Shown here: one piece after another, positions 23,002-35,946 of the stretch
How positions within the stretch are numbered: position 1 is the stretch's first letter
Layout of the letters: each line of letters opens with the position of its first letter
From: Gliomastix tumulicola
Taxonomy: Eukaryota; Ascomycota; Sordariomycetes; Hypocreales; Bionectriaceae
Assembly (NCBI GenBank): GCA_001599755.1
Contig: BCHX01000001.1
Span: 2,728,001 to 2,792,000 of the forward strand
Length of the DNA: 64,000 bases
Reading direction: 5' to 3'
Notes under the pieces: model-generated
What the model saw: the letters and a program-made list of their open reading frames with translations, nothing else
The model's database searches: none
Told to the model about the DNA's origin: nothing
Program-made: the position numbers and the translations under genes

Positions 23002-23091
23002 ATGCCAGGTACCTATCAATGCCCGAGGTGTGGCACCACACTGTCTGACACCCAACCCGTGTCCGAGTGCCCTGGCTGTGCTGGTCGATAG
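23002..23091 (+). CDS. Possible 29-residue zinc-ribbon microprotein
   Basis: The ATG in context CAGACATGC opens a 29-codon frame ending in TAG. The peptide contains Cys7-X2-Cys10 and Cys23-X2-Cys26 with Gly after the first knuckle (CPRCG ... CPGC), the exact layout of a minimal zinc ribbon. CCAAT and TATA elements and a pyrimidine-rich leader lie upstream at plausible distances. I know no named family. It could bind zinc as a standalone knuckle pair, or be a chance frame; four well-spaced cysteines in 29 residues make chance less likely. A GTACCT within codons 3-4 could act as a donor, but no in-phase partner exon was found. Confidence 0.45.
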   Translation: MPGTYQCPRCGTTLSDTQPVSECPGCAGR

Positions 23092-24575
23092 CTCTCAGGC
23101 TGGTAGATCTCCATCACCAAATGGTGGGATATATGAGCACGTGCGCACTCCACGGAAGGTTCAGAAAAGCTTTGGATATGAAAATTCGTGTCGAAAGGGC
23201 AGTAGTTGATGAAAGCAGATGAACGACTAGGTGTAGTGGGATAGACATGGATGAACACCTGGGTGCGATTTGGCAGAGATGCCTTGTGACTCGACTATAA
23301 GTCGCTAGTCCAAATACTATCACCATCTAAACTCCTATAATTCTCTTAATTACAGAGTCCCGCCCATAATTGGGAAGTGACGTTGTGCTTTCCAGCCATA
23401 CTAAGCAAGACACGCGATGTTCACAACGATGTGGTTACTAAGATACTGTATATTCAGCCTAACTTCCGTGATATTCTCTTTCCCTAGTCTTTAATCCTCA
23501 TGCGTTCTTATTTAAAAGACTTCTCAGCCCTATCTATCGCCGAGAGCCCATAGTAGGTCACTTAGAAGTCACCGCGCCAATCATGTAACGTAAGCACATC
23601 TCAACGCCTCATTGGGAATAGATGCAGCTAATTAGAAACACTCTGGACCCTCAATCCAATTGCCGAATAAACGCCATCATGTCCAACAGATCGCAACTTT
23701 GGGCCTCGGTGTTTCGGTCTCACCGCCGACTGGTCCGCTTATGATGTTTCATGGGACAGCCTTCAAGAGAGGGGCCAAGCTCTCAACGAAACAAACAAGG
23801 GGACAAGACAGATATGATGCCTCGTTAAATCGCTAGATCTCTCGTTTCTTCCTCTACACGGGATATCTCCAAACAATATCCATGATCAGGACAATGAAAC
23901 ATCAAAATATGTTTCCAGGCTCTTATGAGCGGAGTCTCAAGGGGCAGAGGTGGAAACTCTAGCCAACCAGCCCATACTCGACTATGTCGGAATAGGGAGA
24001 GAAAGCCGTGAACGACCCAAATTCGACCAGTTTCCTTCAATTCACTCGCTTATATACCATTTCATTACAATCCAATATCAGTGACGGAGACGAACCAAAC
24101 CATGGCGGGAGAGTGTCGAGCCGGATCTGGACTCTCCTAGTTCCAATCCAATTGGGTGAGTCACTCCTCGGTCTCGCTTCTTCAACCTCCCGAGCCCTTT
24201 ACTGAGATATCATGAAACAGTCTTCCCCGGCCTCATCATCGGCATCTATTATCTGGTAATTGCGGGGGGGGGCTCGTATGAGTGGAGGAAATACCCCGAC
24301 GCCCGCCCTCGGATGTCTCCCTCCATTGTCCCCTTTCTGACGGCACTAAGCTTGGCTTTCATCTAGCCCATGCAAATGCATGAAGCTGACAGGCATGAAA
24401 TCCCCGAGAGAGAGGAGGGAATATCGATGTGCATGCGCCAACGTGCCGTTCCGTCCATAAAGAGAGCCATGCCTTCCTCATCGTGGACGAGCGCGTTGCC
24501 CAGCCCCTCGCCCCGTCTGCCTGCACACCACTCCTCTGATTGTCGTGCCCCTCCATCTGCCTCTCTGCCAGCAAG
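23092..24575. other. Intergenic, partly AT-rich
   Basis: 1.48 kb without a supported gene. 23300-24100 is richer in A and T than the surroundings. The final ~300 bp should contain the GH53 promoter. No intact repeat or transposon signature. Confidence 0.5.
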
Positions 24576-25700
24576 ATGAAGCTCCTCCGCCCGCTGGCGA
24601 TCCTCTCGCTGCTGCCCTGGGCCGCCAACGCCGCCCTCCGCTACAAGGGCGTCGACTGGTCCTCGGCCATCGTCGAGGAGCGCAACGGCATCTCGTACAA
24701 GACGTCCTCGGGCCAGGCCCAGCCCCTGGAGCAGATCCTCTCCTCGGCGGGCGTCAACACGGTCCGCCAGCGTGTCTGGGTCAACCCGTCCAACGGCGAC
24801 TACAACCTCGACTACAACATCCGGCTCGCGCAGCGCGCCAAGGCCCGCGGACTCGGCGTCTACATCGACCTGCACCTGAGCGACACGTGGGCCGACCCGT
24901 CGAACCAGCGCATCCCGTCAGGCTGGCCGACCGACATCGACGGGCTCTCGTGGAGGCTGTACAACTACACGCTCGACGTGTCCAACCGCCTGGCCGACGC
25001 GGGCATCAGCCCGACCATCATCTCGGTGGGCAACGAGATCCGCGGCGGGCTGCTGTTCCCCACGGGCCGGTACGACCAGCCGTACAACATCGCGAGGCTG
25101 CTGCACTCGGGCTCCGCGGGCATCAAGGACTCGCGGCTGAACCCGAAGCCCAAGATCATGTTCCACCTCGACAACGGCTGGGACTGGAGCCTGCAGGAGT
25201 GGTTCTACAGCACCGTGCTGTCCCAGGGGCCCCTGACGACCGGCGACTTCGACATGATCGGCGTCTCCTTCTATCCGTTTTACGGCAACCAGGCGACGCT
25301 TTCCAACCTGCGGAACAGCCTCACCAACTTGTCCAACAGATGGGGCAAGGAGCTCGTCGTCGCGGAGACCGACTGGCCGACCTCGTGCCCGTCCCCGCAG
25401 TACCCCTTCCCCAGCGATGTGTCGAGCATCCCCTTCTCTGCTAGTGGCCAGACGACGTATGTGCAGAGGGTGGCCGAGGTCGTCGCGAGCGTCAACAGAG
25501 GCGTAGGACTCTTCTACTGGGGTAAGTAGCGCCCACAGCATGACAATGTGAGACTCGGTTTCGGACGCTGACCCCTTCCTTCTTCTCCAGAACCCGCGTG
25601 GGTCAACAACCAAGGCCTCGGGTCGTCTTGCTCCTCCAACACGTTGTTCGCCTACCCAGGGACTGCCCTGTCAAGTCTCAATGTCTTCCAAACGATTTGA
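24576..25700 (+). CDS. Secreted arabinogalactan endo-beta-1,4-galactanase (GH53)
   Basis: Two exons, 24576-25521 and 25591-25700, 351 residues. It begins with a signal peptide (MKLLRPLAILSLLPWAANA) and continues with the GH53 TIM-barrel: RYKGVDWSS, VNTVRQRVWVNP, YIDLHLSDTWADP, the acid/base Glu in SVGNEIRGGLL, SFYPFYG, and the nucleophile Glu in VVAETDWP. The splice restores FYWGEPAWV at the end of the barrel. It should cleave beta-1,4-galactan side chains of pectin outside the cell. An in-frame ATG at 24540 is rejected because the signal peptide starts at 24576. No other carbohydrate enzyme lies next to it. GC-rich wobble positions match strongly expressed secreted genes. Confidence 0.95.
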
Positions 25701-26029
25701 GTAGCCCGGAGAGGGTGGAGATAGTATGAATCTGAATATAGTACCTATATCTAAATTGCCATCGTAATTCGTTGCATTCATCAGCTTCCCCTTTTTGGCC
25801 TGGACCTCGGTTCTGAAACTCCGGTTGCGCATCAGGCCTTTTGTTTATCTACAAATATCGGTGTTGGAAGGGGGGGAAATCGACGTTGAAAAATATAAGG
25901 ATGAAACAAAGTGGTATCATCAAGGCAAAAGGCGCTCTCCCAGGGGGCAATGCAGAAAGAAAAAGAAAAAATGAAAACGCAGCGAAAACCCAACAAACCA
26001 GAAATGCGCCTCACGCTGTGCCTTGTGCT
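25701..26029. other. Convergent intergenic region
   Basis: 0.33 kb of 3' flanks of the GH53 gene and the membrane protein gene; nothing else seen. Confidence 0.55.
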
Positions 26030-27143
26030 TCAAATCCTTTTATCCGTGTTCTCTCGTCCCAGATCTGACGGCGTCTCGACGCTCTCGAGCTCTTCAATTC
26101 GGCGCTGGATGGCCGCCTTCTGAGCCTTGAGCACTTCGATCTCGCCGTCAAAGACATCGTCGTGTCCGCTGTCGTCGTCCGCTAGGCTGGCAACTATCGG
26201 TGCGCCGCCGTATGGTGAGAGAGGGGGGTGCTGAGCCATACCAACAGCGGCACCAGGAGCCAGAGCGACAGATCCGCCAACAGCCTCCATTTCGTGAGGC
26301 AAGAATTTCTTCCGGTCCTTGGCGCGCCTTCGGAGATAGAAAAAGACGCCGATGCCGATGATCAAGAGACCGCCTATGGCTGCGCCGACGCCGATCCCAA
26401 CGCGCTCGCTCATTGTCAGGCCTTGGCCCCCTCTATCCTCGGTGCGTATCTCCTCCTCATAGGTCAATCCTAGGATGTCCTTGTCGTCTTCCTGGAATAG
26501 TGCCTGGATTGTGTGTACTGCGAGTGTCGCGCTGACCAGATAGCTTGTCTCATCGGCTAGGATGTCGTAGGTGCTTCCTGATGTGTTGTATAGGATTGGC
26601 ACGGCTAGGACAGTTGGAATTTCCCGGTAGCAGTGACCCCCGTTCAACGTATACTCCCTATATCTCATTAGTATTTCATGGTAAGTTCCAGGGGTAGATG
26701 GTCCAAACGTACGAAGAGCAGCATACGGCGGTCGTCGTCGCCAGTTCCTGAGGCTCGTCGGTATTCCGGTGCACTGAAACCGTCGTCCAGCCGCTGGGGC
26801 ACGTCGCTGGGCTGAAGACACCAGTACGGCCTTCAGTGAACATGCCGGGCGGGTAGCATGACAGCGAGGTCTCTCCCTCACTTGGCTCCAAATCCAGCCA
26901 CGCAATCGGACCAGCCATTCCCGAGCTGAATGCCTGACCAGCGTCGTAGGTCCAAGTGCAGCTATCCGGTCTGCTCCATGGCGTTGTCATAGGAGGGAAT
27001 ATCAGCGCCGTCGGGACATCCGTGACCGCGGTCGGGGCGGGCGTCGGTGTTGATGGTGTGGTGGCAGGCGATATGGTGTCAGTGCTGGACGACCATGGCA
27101 CGAAGGAGATGAGGCTCGGCGAGGTCACTGTCACGGACGACAT
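26030..27143 (-). CDS. Single-pass membrane protein with Thr/Pro/Ser-rich N terminus (fungal, Mid2/WSC-like layout)
   Basis: Two exons, 27143-26713 and 26657-26030, 352 residues; the intron has a TACTAAT branch. Residues 1-60 are Ser/Thr/Pro-rich. A Cys-containing extracellular-like region follows (CTWTYDAGQAF, LSCYPPGMF, TCPSGWTTVSV, CCSS, GGHCY). One strong membrane helix lies at about 230-251 (VGIGVGAAIGGLLIIGIGVFFYL), followed by a basic stop-transfer RRRAKDRKK and a ~100-residue cytosolic tail ending in a short coiled coil. This layout is common in uncharacterised filamentous-fungal surface proteins. No signal peptide follows the first true ATG; a hydrophobic stretch upstream lacks an ATG. 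Function unknown; a wall or surface sensor is only a guess. Confidence 0.78.
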
Positions 27144-29655
27144 TGTCCTGCACGAGCTACCGAGTATCGAACTCGGAGACGACGCCTGAGAGCGGCAGGC
27201 AAGGGGCAAGAAAAGGAGAAAAGGAGAAAAGTAGAGCCAAAAGGACGACGACAAGTATGGAACAACGAATCAGAAGATATTAAGATATTATCCAAAGAGG
27301 AAAAGAAAAAGAAAACCACACGAAACCACCGAGGTGGCTCGAACGGTGCAAGGCTTCAGAAAAAGCGTGGAAGTTCGCCAGTTGATGGTTGCCGGTAGTC
27401 GAGGTGCAGATCGCCGATCCTCTCCACCCAGAGCCAGGCATGCGACCTCCAAACCGTGGTGCTGTGGTGACACGGAGAAGGTCGACGGGCAGTGGAGAAT
27501 TTTGCCGTCTGAACGGCAGTTGGGAGTACCGTTGTTTGGGGAATGGGAATCAGTAGGGCGCTAGTATGGCGAGAGGGCGAGATGATGTTTGGTGCTTGTC
27601 ACAGATGCGAAACCGATGTTGATGTCGATGTCGACGTTGAGTTTGAGGTCGAGGTAGAGACAGACTGGACAGGGGATTCGTGGACAAGTATAATAACAGC
27701 ACGGTCCGTCCCGGGAGGCAGCCAAGGGGAGATGAGGCGAGGCGAGACAAGACAAGACAAGACAAGAGCAGAACGGACGAGGGGCCGAGGGACACTAATA
27801 ATAAAAAGAAGACTGATGCTCCAGAGAAACCATCACATCGTCTCGTCTGGGCCAAGCGAAGCGAATCGAAGCGAAGGACAGCCAGAGGCTAAATAATAGC
27901 TGGTCCGGGCCTGCTGGGACATTGCAGCATTTAGTACTTGGTAGCACCTGTTGGCGTTGCAAACCCAGGTCTTTGTCGGCTTGGCGAAATCTTATCGCTG
28001 CGAAAGGCGGCAGCGCGCCGAGACCTGCCAAGGCGAGAACGGACAGACAGGATGGTCATGTTGACCGCTGCAGCTCTTAGTAGCGCATTGGCACCGGCGC
28101 TGGCACGGCCTGGAGGAGCCTGTACGAGAGAGGAGGCGAAGCGACGGCAGGGCCTGGCTGGCAGGGCAGGGCGAGTGTGCTGATGGATGACTGGTGGTGG
28201 AAGTGAGACGGAAGACGGAGAGTGGAATTGTTGAGGATTCCCAGGCAGAGGCCAGATTGGCAACAGGTAAGTTGGTACTGGTACCCGACACAGGCAAGGC
28301 TGTGCGGCTGGAGTACTAGTGCTAAGGCAATACCTGAAAAGTCCTAATAAATAAGCACTACCACCCGTCAGCCAGAGGATGCGGGCAGAAAAAATGCAGA
28401 GAAAATGCAAGACCGAGCCTACTGTTTCTCTCCAAGGCAGTAGTCAGTTCCTTGGCGGCGCCATAGCGGCAGAGAAATGAGAAGACGATGGCCCTACTCG
28501 CCCGAAATTATAGGGCACTAACGGCAGGTACCTTCACGCAGCGCAGCATGTGGGGGTTGCAACGGGCACCAAATGGTAGCATTCGCACTGACACCAGATA
28601 AAGGAGCGAGCACGCACAACCTCTCAGCAGGGGGAGCGTCGCTCTTCAGGCCGTGACAAGACAATCATGGAGAACTTGGCAAGGTCTAGACAAAGCCGCC
28701 CAGACCATCCCGGTCGTCTCACCTCTGTCGGAACTCCGGCACACACCATTTGCTTGGAGCTTCTGCATCGCCGGCATTGCTGCCAAGCGGGTGACACAAG
28801 GTCTGGCCTGACATATCAACTGTCGACACCAGGGGGGACGAGAGAAGGCCTCGTGGTTTTGGTACTTTGGCTTCCTTGAGGGTCCGAGCCGCATCGATCG
28901 CTCAACTCGTCTGGAGCACGCCTGTCGGTTGATTGTTGTTGCGCATGCCCCCTCCTGCGATGTTTCGCTGTGCAGAGCATTGGCCCCGCTGGTAGACCTG
29001 CATTGTCCAGTGCTGTTACTTGGTGCCTGACAAAATGAGTTGGACGTTCTTGGCTGCCGAGCCCTTATTCAAGCGAAACTCAGAGCACCAATCACAAGCT
29101 CAATTCACGCACTTGGCATTAAAGCAGGCGCTAGTCCTCTCTAGGAAACGCGGCTCGACGAGTGCGGGCCAACCAGATTTGCTCTTTCTCCATCAACGCC
29201 GATTTCGTCCTTGACAGCGACGTCAAATGCAGAAAAATTTCGATCACTGGAGGAGTCTACACTTGCAGGGTAGGAGACATCGCGATTCTATCTGGCCTCG
29301 TCCATCAACACACCACCACGAACCGAAATTCACCCCCCCTTAGACGCATGCCTGCATCGGCTGTTGTCACCCATCAATCCCCTGCTCTCTCTTGGTTTAG
29401 GGTACCGTCGTACCGACACTCCCTGCCGTGTAGTGGGGTTTCCGGGACCTGATACCGGCTCTGCGATTGACTTTATTGTTGTGAGTCAATCAGCCTTGAG
29501 GGGTTTTGTTTGAAGAAAAAAAGACGGAGGATCCCAATGGAAGAAGGTGAAAGAAGACCGCTCAGCTAACAGTTTTTCTCGATGCCAGGCTTTTACGAAA
29601 AGTCTGCCTCTTCTAGTTGTTGGCCTAAAGCCTACCTTTGACTTGGACATCAACC
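27144..29655. other. Intergenic, divergent promoters with simple repeats
   Basis: 2.5 kb between a minus-strand and a plus-strand gene. It contains an AGACA pentamer repeat near 27745-27766 and an imperfect GTCGATGTT-like hexamer tract near 27612-27660. Several short frames have no recognisable similarity. The MTD1 leader lies at the right end. No RNA gene was found. Confidence 0.5.
27745..27766. repeat. AGACA pentanucleotide repeat
   Basis: About four tandem AGACA units flanked by related GAGGCGAGGCGAG sequence; an ordinary microsatellite. Confidence 0.85.
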
Positions 29656-30790
29656 ATGGCATCTCAAGTGCCCAAGACCTGCAAGGTCATCACCGCTGAG
29701 ACCATAGCCAAGAACCTCCTCGATGAGGTCAGGCAAACCTTGGCTACAATCCAGGAGTCCGGTAGCGGCGAGCCTACACTTGCTGCCTTCCTAGCCAATG
29801 GTGACCCAGCTGCTGTCAAGTACGCCGAGTGGTCCAAGAAGACTTGCGAAGAAAAGTGAGTACAGCCATTGTCTGTGGCTCTCGGCCTTGTACAGGCCAC
29901 CGTGTGGTAACACTTTGGCAGTGGCTTCAAGTTTGATCTCCGCAATGTGGAGAAGGAACTGCTGGAGGAGGAAATCATGAAGGCCAACGACGAGGAGAAC
30001 ATCGATGGGATCATCGTGTACTATCCCATCTTCCCCAAGAACCCGACCCACGACAAGTATGTCCAGGAGACGGTGAGCCTGACCAAGGACGTCGAGGGCA
30101 TGCGCCACCAGCACCTGTACAACATGTACCACAATGTCCGGTTCCTGGATCCGCCCGAGAATCGTAAGAAGTCGATCCTGCCTTGCACACCTCTTGCCTG
30201 TGTCAAGATTCTCGAGTACCTGCAGATCTACAACCCCATCCTCGCGGCTGGCAACCGTCTTTTCGGCAAGACCATCACTGTCATTAACAGGTCCGAGGTC
30301 AACGGACGCCCTCTTGCTGCTCTCCTGGCCAACGACGGTGCCACCGTGTACTCTGTCGATATCACGGGCGTCCAGCTTTTCACCCGTGGGCAGGGCATCA
30401 AGCAGCCCCGCCATCAGGTCGAAGACAAGGAGGGATGGGGCCTCGAGCAGTGTCTGCCGCTGAGCGATGTCATCATCTCTGGTGTGCCTGTCGAGTCATA
30501 CAAGGTGCCCACGGAACTCATTCGAGACGGTGCGGCCTGTATCAACTTCTCGTCATACCGCAACTTCGACGGCCCGGCTATCAAGGAGAAGGCTGCAATT
30601 TACGTGCCGTCGGTCGGCAAGGTTACCATCGCCATTTTGCTGCGGAACCTCGTGGTATGTCCGAGTAGCCAGTTATTTTGACAAGTATGAGACTGACTGT
30701 AGTGCCCAGCGACTCATTGCCAACCGGCCTACGAAGGATGCTTCAGAAAACAAGATCCAGGCAAAGCTCGAGGCTTTTGCCAACGACTAA
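29656..30790 (+). CDS. MTD1: Cytosolic NAD-dependent methylenetetrahydrofolate dehydrogenase
   Basis: Three exons: 29656-29855, 29922-30654 and 30710-30790, 337 residues. The sequence fits the fungal monofunctional enzyme: VITAETIAKNLLDEV at the N terminus, the folate-site IDGIIVYYPIFP and PCTPLACVKILE motifs, the nucleotide-binding GKTITVINRSEVNGRPLAALL, and DVIISGVPVESYKVP. It oxidises 5,10-methylene-THF to methenyl-THF with NAD, supplying one-carbon units for purines. The gene begins at the first true ATG; a TTG-initiated extension was ignored. Its pathway connects to the SAM synthetase encoded 9 kb away, but intervening genes are unrelated. Confidence 0.93.
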
Positions 30791-32488
30791 ATGAAGGCGG
30801 CAGCCAGGGCTATGATGGGCTCAAAAATGGAGATGAGAAGGGTTTGCATTTCAATTATGGGCGAGGCATTCTGGGTTTGGTGTTCAAAAGTTATAGGATA
30901 TTATATCACGATGAAGGCAAAAGGTTAGGGGGGCAAATCATGACTGGGAGTGCCCCTTTTCTGGCATATAGAGGATTGGAATTCCGACGGCATCGATGCA
31001 GGAAAATAAAAGGCTCTGATATTGAAGATGGACCCTTGAACCATGATACATAGTGAATCAAGGCCCAGATTACAGGGTCAGAACTCGTTATATGCCATGT
31101 GTTTCCCACGGGGAGGAGCGGATTCACGAGTTCTGAAACAACCCTCGGCAGTTGAACCAGGGGCACCGGTCCTTGGCATAGATTGTTTATCTGGACGTAA
31201 TTTCAGACTTTTCACAGTTATGCTAGGTGGACTTCTTATGTAGATATTCCGAGTTCTGGTTGTTGATGGGGTAGAACAGCAAGTCTCGGATGCTTGTCTC
31301 ATAGCTATTAGGTAAGAATTGCGTAGATTGAGGGGTCGAGGTGAGACAATTGGAGACCGAGGCATTCCAGAGTAAAGACAGCGAGCCTGATGACATGGCC
31401 GCATGATCAGATATCCCAGCCTCTTGCGCGATGCTGAAAAGGAAGGACCCTGTTAGGAGGGGGAGTACACGGTGCAAGAAACATGTGAGTAGATACTGTA
31501 TAGGTACTTGCATTTACCCACAAAATTGGCAGGATACTACTGTACCTTGACCGTCGCTCAGGGGCAGAATCTCCATCGGAATACCTAATCTGGCTTCTGC
31601 CGGGGTGCGCCTGCACGTTCAGCACTTCGGACGGCAGGCGTTGAAATTGTGACTGCACAAAGAGACGAGGATCCTTCTACCCCTGACAAGTTCATTCATC
31701 CAACCAAACATTTCATTCCGAATCCTTGCTCCCCTTGCAAATTCGACGGCGGGCCACAATATTTGACAGGAACCCACCTGCTTTGATTGACAGGCCTCCA
31801 TCTCGCCAGGCTCGACTGCGCGCCGCGACAGGGCAGTGGTGGATTGGATGCATCCTTTGCATACAGGATCTTCAGCGTCTTCATTGCTCCCGTCGCTTCT
31901 CTGCATCTCTCTCCGCTATCGATACAGCCTCAATGTCGCCCTTGGCATGACAACTGCCTAGCCGCCGTGTAGCCACCTCGCGCCTTCGGGAAGCCCTTCC
32001 CTCTGTGCGACAGCCACGAGCCAGCGCTTAACATCCTACCCAAGTCATTCGTTTTCCTCGGCAACACCGACTACATACATTCGAACAGGCACTTACCAAC
32101 AGTTCCTACGGCATTCAACTATCACGACGCTCACTACAATCGGCATCAATTCTTGGTATTCTGAGGCGCGCGGCACGGTGGCAACGGGGATCTGGTTGCG
32201 CCGACCACGTGCGGAGTCACCCCCTTATCATATGAATTGGTCTACCTGCAAGACGTGTTGGTTTAGAGGGATATTTTGATGTTGCACCGAAGCAATTCGA
32301 CTATTGGCGATCGATCACTGTAATCGCGGACGATACCTTGAGGTTGGCTGGGCTTGGACGGAAACCTCAGCCCTTCACAACACTGGGCAAGAATATTGCG
32401 GCGCAAGATCACGAGGCGCATCCCGTATCCGACTTCAGATCGAACGAAACCCGTCCGAGGTCGCCGAATCAATACAAAAGCCTGCGTC
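30791..32488. other. Intergenic
   Basis: 1.7 kb holding the MTD1 3' flank and the promoter and long leader of the next gene. No supported gene. Confidence 0.55.
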
Positions 32489-35134
32489 ATGGCTGCCACG
32501 GCTCGTCCGAACGAGCGTGATGCCACGCATGGCTTATCGCATGGCCCTGTGCCTGGGTCACCAACCTTGACGAACCCCGACATGATCCTCCCCGACTACG
32601 AGATACCAGACTCTCCGGGCGACCGCCTGCACTCAACTTTGGAACTATGGAACGACCCGAACATAGGACGGCTGGACTTCCAGCTTCCTCCGCAAAACTA
32701 CGGATCTGGAGCCGTAGGGCCTTCAACGCCCATCATATATGGAAATGGAACAATGCTCTCGGATATTGGCGAGGTGACTGAGGTTGAGAGTACCGTTGGG
32801 CCGACCTCTCGAAGGACCTCGTCGCGGTACTCAATGAACACAGACGACGGGGAGACGTACGGGTCCTCAATCATCAATAAGGCGAACTACAGAGCTTCCA
32901 AGATGCTAAGACGTGATCGAAGTGCGTCGGTCGGCTCCAACAGCACTATCACGACCCTGGACCATAGAGCGAATGTCCCCGATTTCGACGACTCGGTCAG
33001 CGTGGACGACAGCTGCTTCCAGGGCGACGACGAAGAGAGCATGGCCTCATCCTACGTTGATGGCACTGCACCCGCTAGAAGAGTCGCGCCTGGTGCCGTT
33101 CGGAAAGCCGGAGACCACGACGAACCGTACTCTACCGCGTATATTAGCGACAGAGCAGAGGAGATTCTGGCAAACGCGAAGCGTAGACTAACTGTAGGTT
33201 CTCGTTTGACTGACATGTTTCCTCAGCCCTTGTGCTAACATGGTTGTGAATCACAGGCAATGGAGGGAAATTTGACGAGGGCAAGGAGCTCTCTTGCCTA
33301 TTCTCCAAATTCAGATGGATCAACCCCATCGCCGAGAATAGGAACAGACGGCGCCATTTTGCAAGACGGCGCACCGTCGATGAACCCCCATCACTCTAGA
33401 ATCAGGAGTGAAGACGGTATTCGAGTCATTAACAAACCGTCGCCCTTTGTCCAAAGGTCTGCAAGTGCTCTAGGGTCTGCCGGCGGCTACCGTCCGCGAC
33501 AGGACATAGGCCCCCGACCAGGCTATTCAGCTACTCACAAGTTCTCCCATGCTGCTGAAATGACGCTTGAACCGTTGAGCGAGTATGAACCGGATAGAGA
33601 AGATTCGAGCCCTGGCGAGAGTATTCGAAGCAGCTATCTAAGCGCAACGTTTGGCGCCAACGGCCTTTCTGACCGCCCCTTGAGCCGGTCAGCGTCCGTT
33701 GCGCAAATGAGGGACATCCAGGACCAGATGCAAGGCCTCAAAGGCAAGATCTCCAGCCTCAAAGAGCAAGCCCGGGCAGACAGTCTAAAACGACGGAGCT
33801 TGCAAAGCTTACGGACGCCAAGCCCTTTCACACACGCTCGGTGGGATTCGGGTATGATGGAGCCACGCGAAATTCAGGGCTTTCAGTCGGGCTCAGGCTC
33901 ATCCGCCACTCCGAGACAAAGTGGTGACTTTGCGCAGACTGCTGAAGCAACAGCGCCTGTCACTAATGGAGAAGAGCTCAATGGTCGCCCAACGCCTGTG
34001 CGGGATGATGAGAAGGCGGTACTCGAGAGTCCCATTGAGGAGCAGGCACCCATACTCGACCGCGCAGCGTCACCGCCATACGTGGATGGAGTAGCAGACG
34101 TCGATGTACAGGATGAGAGACCAATGACGCCTACGAAGAAGACCGAGGAAATCAAGGAAATCGAGGAAATCGAGGAACAAGAGCTGGAGGAAGATATGCA
34201 AACCGAGAATGGGGATGTAAGCGACGGCAGCACCGACGGTGAAGAGGATTATGTCGATTCCCGGGATGATATCCTCGACTGGGAGAGCGAGAGTGGAGAG
34301 TCAACGTATCACGACAGCTTCCAGCATCAGCTTTCGCACGAGGATCGTGAGGATGCTTTCGATTATGAGCACTTCTTCCTTCACTCGGCTATGGGTAGCA
34401 TGAGCCGTCAAAGATCGAGGCGGCGTGGTAGCTTCGAAAGCTCGGAGAGCGGCGAATCGGAAGACTCCGTGGAAACAACTAGGGGGCCGATGCGAGACTC
34501 CCCGCAGAAACGACGGAGCATGGATACAAATGCTTCGGATGACACGTTTGAGACTGCGACAGAAGGACGGGCGAGTCGCAGTTCGGCGTTCCAAAATGAC
34601 CAGTCAGATTATGACAGGCCCATCGCCAATGGTGGAGGCTATGACGAGCTCCCTCCGATAGACGAGGTGAAAGACGATCACGCTATCGGGCATCGACAAC
34701 GGCAGAACTCGGTGCTCTATCGTCCCATGAGTGCTGCTTCAGGAAACCGACTGCATCGTCCATCCGTCTCGTCTTTCGAATCGGTCGGAACGAATAGGAG
34801 CTTCCCCCTTGTCAACAGAACAAAGATGAACGGCGGTGTGCTTACCCCTGGGGGGTCGCCAGATCCCAGCCTGACGCAGATGTCTGAGTCGTTAATGAAC
34901 GACGCGGCATCTGTGATGGAAGGAGGCGAGAAAAAGAATACTTTGACCTCATCCGCCCAGCAGCTGCAACACCTGCAGAGGGAAGATCAGATCGCTGTTG
35001 AGAGGCTCGTGGCTAGCCTCGGAAAGTGCGTCCTGGCCCTCGGGGAAGGCTCACGAGCCGGAGCTGAGGCCCGAGTGCAGAGGCGGAGAATTGATGCGGC
35101 TCGCCGGATTCTGGAGGGCCTTGATGAGTCATGA
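32489..35134 (+). CDS. Large Ser-rich, mostly disordered fungal protein of unknown function
   Basis: Two exons, 32489-33193 and 33257-35134, 860 residues. The start is the first ATG (MAATARPNERD). The intron joins NAKRRLT to AMEGNLTRARSSL in phase. Composition is Ser/Asp/Glu/Arg-rich with many short basic-Ser motifs (RRTSSR, RRDRSASV, KRRSMDT) resembling phosphorylation sites. A short coiled coil lies near 380-420 (DIQDQMQGLKGKISSLKEQARADSLKRRSLQSLRTPSPFTHARWD), probably the conserved core. An acidic stretch and YDHSFQHQL/FDYEHFFLHSAMG-like segments follow, and a helical tail ends the protein. I recognise it as a type of conserved filamentous-fungal hypothetical protein but cannot assign a function; cytoskeletal or septum association would be speculation. 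Confidence 0.75.
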
Positions 35135-35946
35135 CATTTGGTGTTCGGTTGATGAGACTGGAGGACAGGTATAGACTGTCTGCCCTTGCACGTCTTGCTC
35201 AGAAAAAGGAGTTGAATTGCTTCTAGCATGGTGGTTTTTCATGGTTTCTTACTGATTCCCCGGACGATGAGTCAAATGACCTGCGAGCGACTGGAACATG
35301 ATTCTTTCTGTATCCTTTATATATACCTTAGTTATTCACTTTCAATTTTCTTCCATAGTTCAATGCTGCCCTCGTGGCTCCTCGGGCTGCAGGTCTCAGG
35401 TAGTGGCAGCGGTGCCCCCATTTACTCGTATGCAGTTTGTATGAGACATGTAGCACCAGCAGATGTTGTTGGATCTATGGCACCACTGACGAGAATCCAC
35501 AGAGCTGCCAGATTCTCAGCCCATACATAGCCTACGGGATCGGGTGACGGGTTCAAACTTCGCCTCTGCTGCTTGGAGTTGCTGGTGAATGTATGTCGGA
35601 TGTAACCTGGAGTTTTCATGGTATAACAGATCAGGGCAGTTCTTAAGGATCTCTGCGGCCCCACCGCACCCCGACTTTATTTGTTGTTAACACGTGAAAC
35701 CAAACGAACGGCCATCTCGCCAACATCGATCCAGCAGCACCTCGACCCCTACGCTACAGCACATTGTTCTCACAGGCCTCCTACCATCAGAAGCGCGTCT
35801 GTGCAAAAAATACGCCTCCCTACTAGTAGGCTAGCGCGACCGACCAACCTACGAGCGAAGCACACAGACACACTCCCACCGCCTCGCGACAAAGAAACCC
35901 AACATCAGACAAAGGCGAAGCGCCGCAGCAGACACAACAACAAACC
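35135..35946. other. Intergenic
   Basis: 0.8 kb: 3' flank of the Ser-rich gene, then the APQ12 promoter and leader. No gene seen. Confidence 0.55.

Noticed and set aside
27144..27254. Signal-peptide-like hydrophobic extension of the single-pass membrane protein
   Set aside because: The in-frame extension has no ATG before an upstream stop; only a TTG could start it. An unseen upstream exon is possible but not supported.
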